NCBI RefSeq assembly: GCF_003113895.1
Contig: NZ_BDUD01000002.1
Span: forward strand, 310,001-374,000
Length of the DNA: 64,000 bases
DNA from: Nostoc commune NIES-4072
Lineage (GTDB): Bacteria > Cyanobacteriota > Cyanobacteriia > Cyanobacteriales > Nostocaceae
Reading direction: 5' to 3'
Shown: one piece after another, positions 63,510-64,000 of the stretch
How positions within the stretch are numbered: position 1 is the first letter of the stretch
Layout: each line of letters opens with the position of its first letter
The notes under the pieces: generated by a model
Database searches by the model: none
What the model saw: only the letters and a program-made list of their open reading frames with translations
What the model was told of the DNA's origin: nothing
Translations under genes and position numbers: made by a program

Positions 63510-63706
63510 GGAAGCGATGCCTACGGCGGTAAACTACGCCACGCAAGACACGCTGAGTTTGCGATCGCCTACGCCATCGCTTTGTCTTGCACCAGAAAGT
63601 GGAATCAGATATACAAGTTGTCTAAAAATTTCTGGTAGGTAGAAAAAGCTTGCTCGTCCGTGAAATACTTTTCTGAGACGAGCAAGCTAACATCATAAAT
63701 ACTACT
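63510..63706. other. Junction between RHS gene and IS4-type element, with hairpin
   Basis: Contains dispersed-repeat-like DNA (GATGCCTACGGCGGTAAACT; GCGATCGCC) and a perfect 12-bp inverted repeat AGCTTGCTCGTC / GACGAGCAAGCT (63647-63658 / 63677-63688, 18-nt loop). The hairpin just before the transposase start is typical of elements that block read-through transcription. The exact left end of the element is not resolved. Confidence 0.6.
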
Positions 63707-64000
63707 GTGACACTAAGAGTACAAATCCTCAAGGATAAATTCAGCCAAAGTCTGGGGCTACCTTTTAAAGAACTATTGCCAGAATCTGCAATAAAACTTG
63801 CAATATCTGAGCTAAAAATCAAATATAAAAAACGGTTATTTGACCCATTCGTAACTTTATGGGCATTTTTATCTCAAGTATTAGATACAGACAAAACTTG
63901 TAATAATGCTGTGAGTAAAATAATTGCACATTTGGCTGAGTCAGAAGTAGAAGTTCCCTCAACAGATACGAGTGCTTACTGCCAAGCACGGGCAAGATTA
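63707..64000 (+). CDS. IS4-family transposase, N-terminal part (runs off window)
   Basis: Partial, from a GTG at 63707. LKDKFSQSLGLPFKELLPES, FDPFVTLWAFLSQVLDTDKT and EVPSTDTSAYCQARARL are the N-terminal part of IS4-type DDE transposases, with the Asp of STDTSAYCQAR as the likely first catalytic residue. The rest lies beyond the window. No stop or frameshift seen. Confidence 0.85.
   Translation, partial: MTLRVQILKDKFSQSLGLPFKELLPESAIKLAISELKIKYKKRLFDPFVTLWAFLSQVLDTDKTCNNAVSKIIAHLAESEVEVPSTDTSAYCQARARL

Noticed and set aside
1..64000. tRNA and rRNA genes
   Set aside because: I looked for cloverleaf-like GGTTCGA strings and conserved rRNA segments and saw none; a tRNAscan-SE run would settle tRNAs.

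Overview
The window looks like a stretch of a large plasmid, or a plasmid-like accessory region, from a filamentous heterocyst-type cyanobacterium (Nostoc/Anabaena group). Three things support this. The DNA is AT-rich with many copies of the cyanobacterial octamer GCGATCGC (HIP1). Many genes belong to Nostoc-type families: DUF2811, DUF1392-like, the filamentous haemagglutinin/TPS domain, and small plasmid orphans. A ParA/ParB pair, many truncated genes and abundant mobile repeats point to a plasmid. I found no rRNA, tRNA or CRISPR array.

Layout. 1-6.7 kb: a TPR-Arr ADP-ribosyltransferase, gene remnants, a glutathione S-transferase gene broken by a 203-bp MITE, and a LysR/SDR/NADP-reductase block. 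7-9.7 kb: a complete ISKra4-family insertion sequence with 46-bp perfect terminal repeats, a tandem hairpin repeat, a second type of MITE and a sigma-factor fragment starting exactly at its edge. 10.3-14.6 kb: parB-parA (leftward) diverging from a RecD2-type helicase, with palindromic candidate partition sites. 14.7-18.3 kb: small Nostoc orphans, a tryptophan 2,3-dioxygenase remnant and a 372-aa conserved protein. 18.6-28.6 kb: a methylase/Strawberry-notch helicase fusion, a membrane/AT-hook protein, a group 2 sigma factor, an Rpn-type nuclease, an AIPR-like protein and cyanase. 29.2-34.7 kb: a leftward cluster of small membrane proteins, a membrane-anchored P-loop ATPase and regulators, with two kinds of iteron-like repeat (23 copies of a TGAAAC hexamer; arrays of an 11-mer CGGAACTCAAT). 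35-39.4 kb: tiny orphan genes and a ribbon-helix-helix-type regulator. 39.8-42.7 kb and 50.1-53.5 kb: an intact coiled-coil/winged-helix gene pair and its decayed duplicates. 42.9-47.2 kb: a TPS exoprotein. 47.9-49.9 kb: an EF-G resembling the mitochondrial/spirochaete type. 53.7-63.5 kb: a giant PPC/vWA/RHS polymorphic-toxin gene with a putative ADP-ribosyltransferase tip, split by a frameshift, and a candidate immunity gene downstream. The window ends inside an IS4-type transposase.

The clearest story is an active mobile family. An ISKra4 element and three MITEs share its terminal sequence (GGGAGCAAYGCG). Two MITEs are identical over 203 bp, each has a perfect 9-bp target duplication, and each interrupts a gene whose reading frame is restored by removing the insert. 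The most system-like unexplained locus is the 29.2-34.7 kb membrane-ATPase cluster with its repeat arrays, which could be a plasmid transfer, positioning or replication module. All functions are inferred from reading the sequence; no database search was run.
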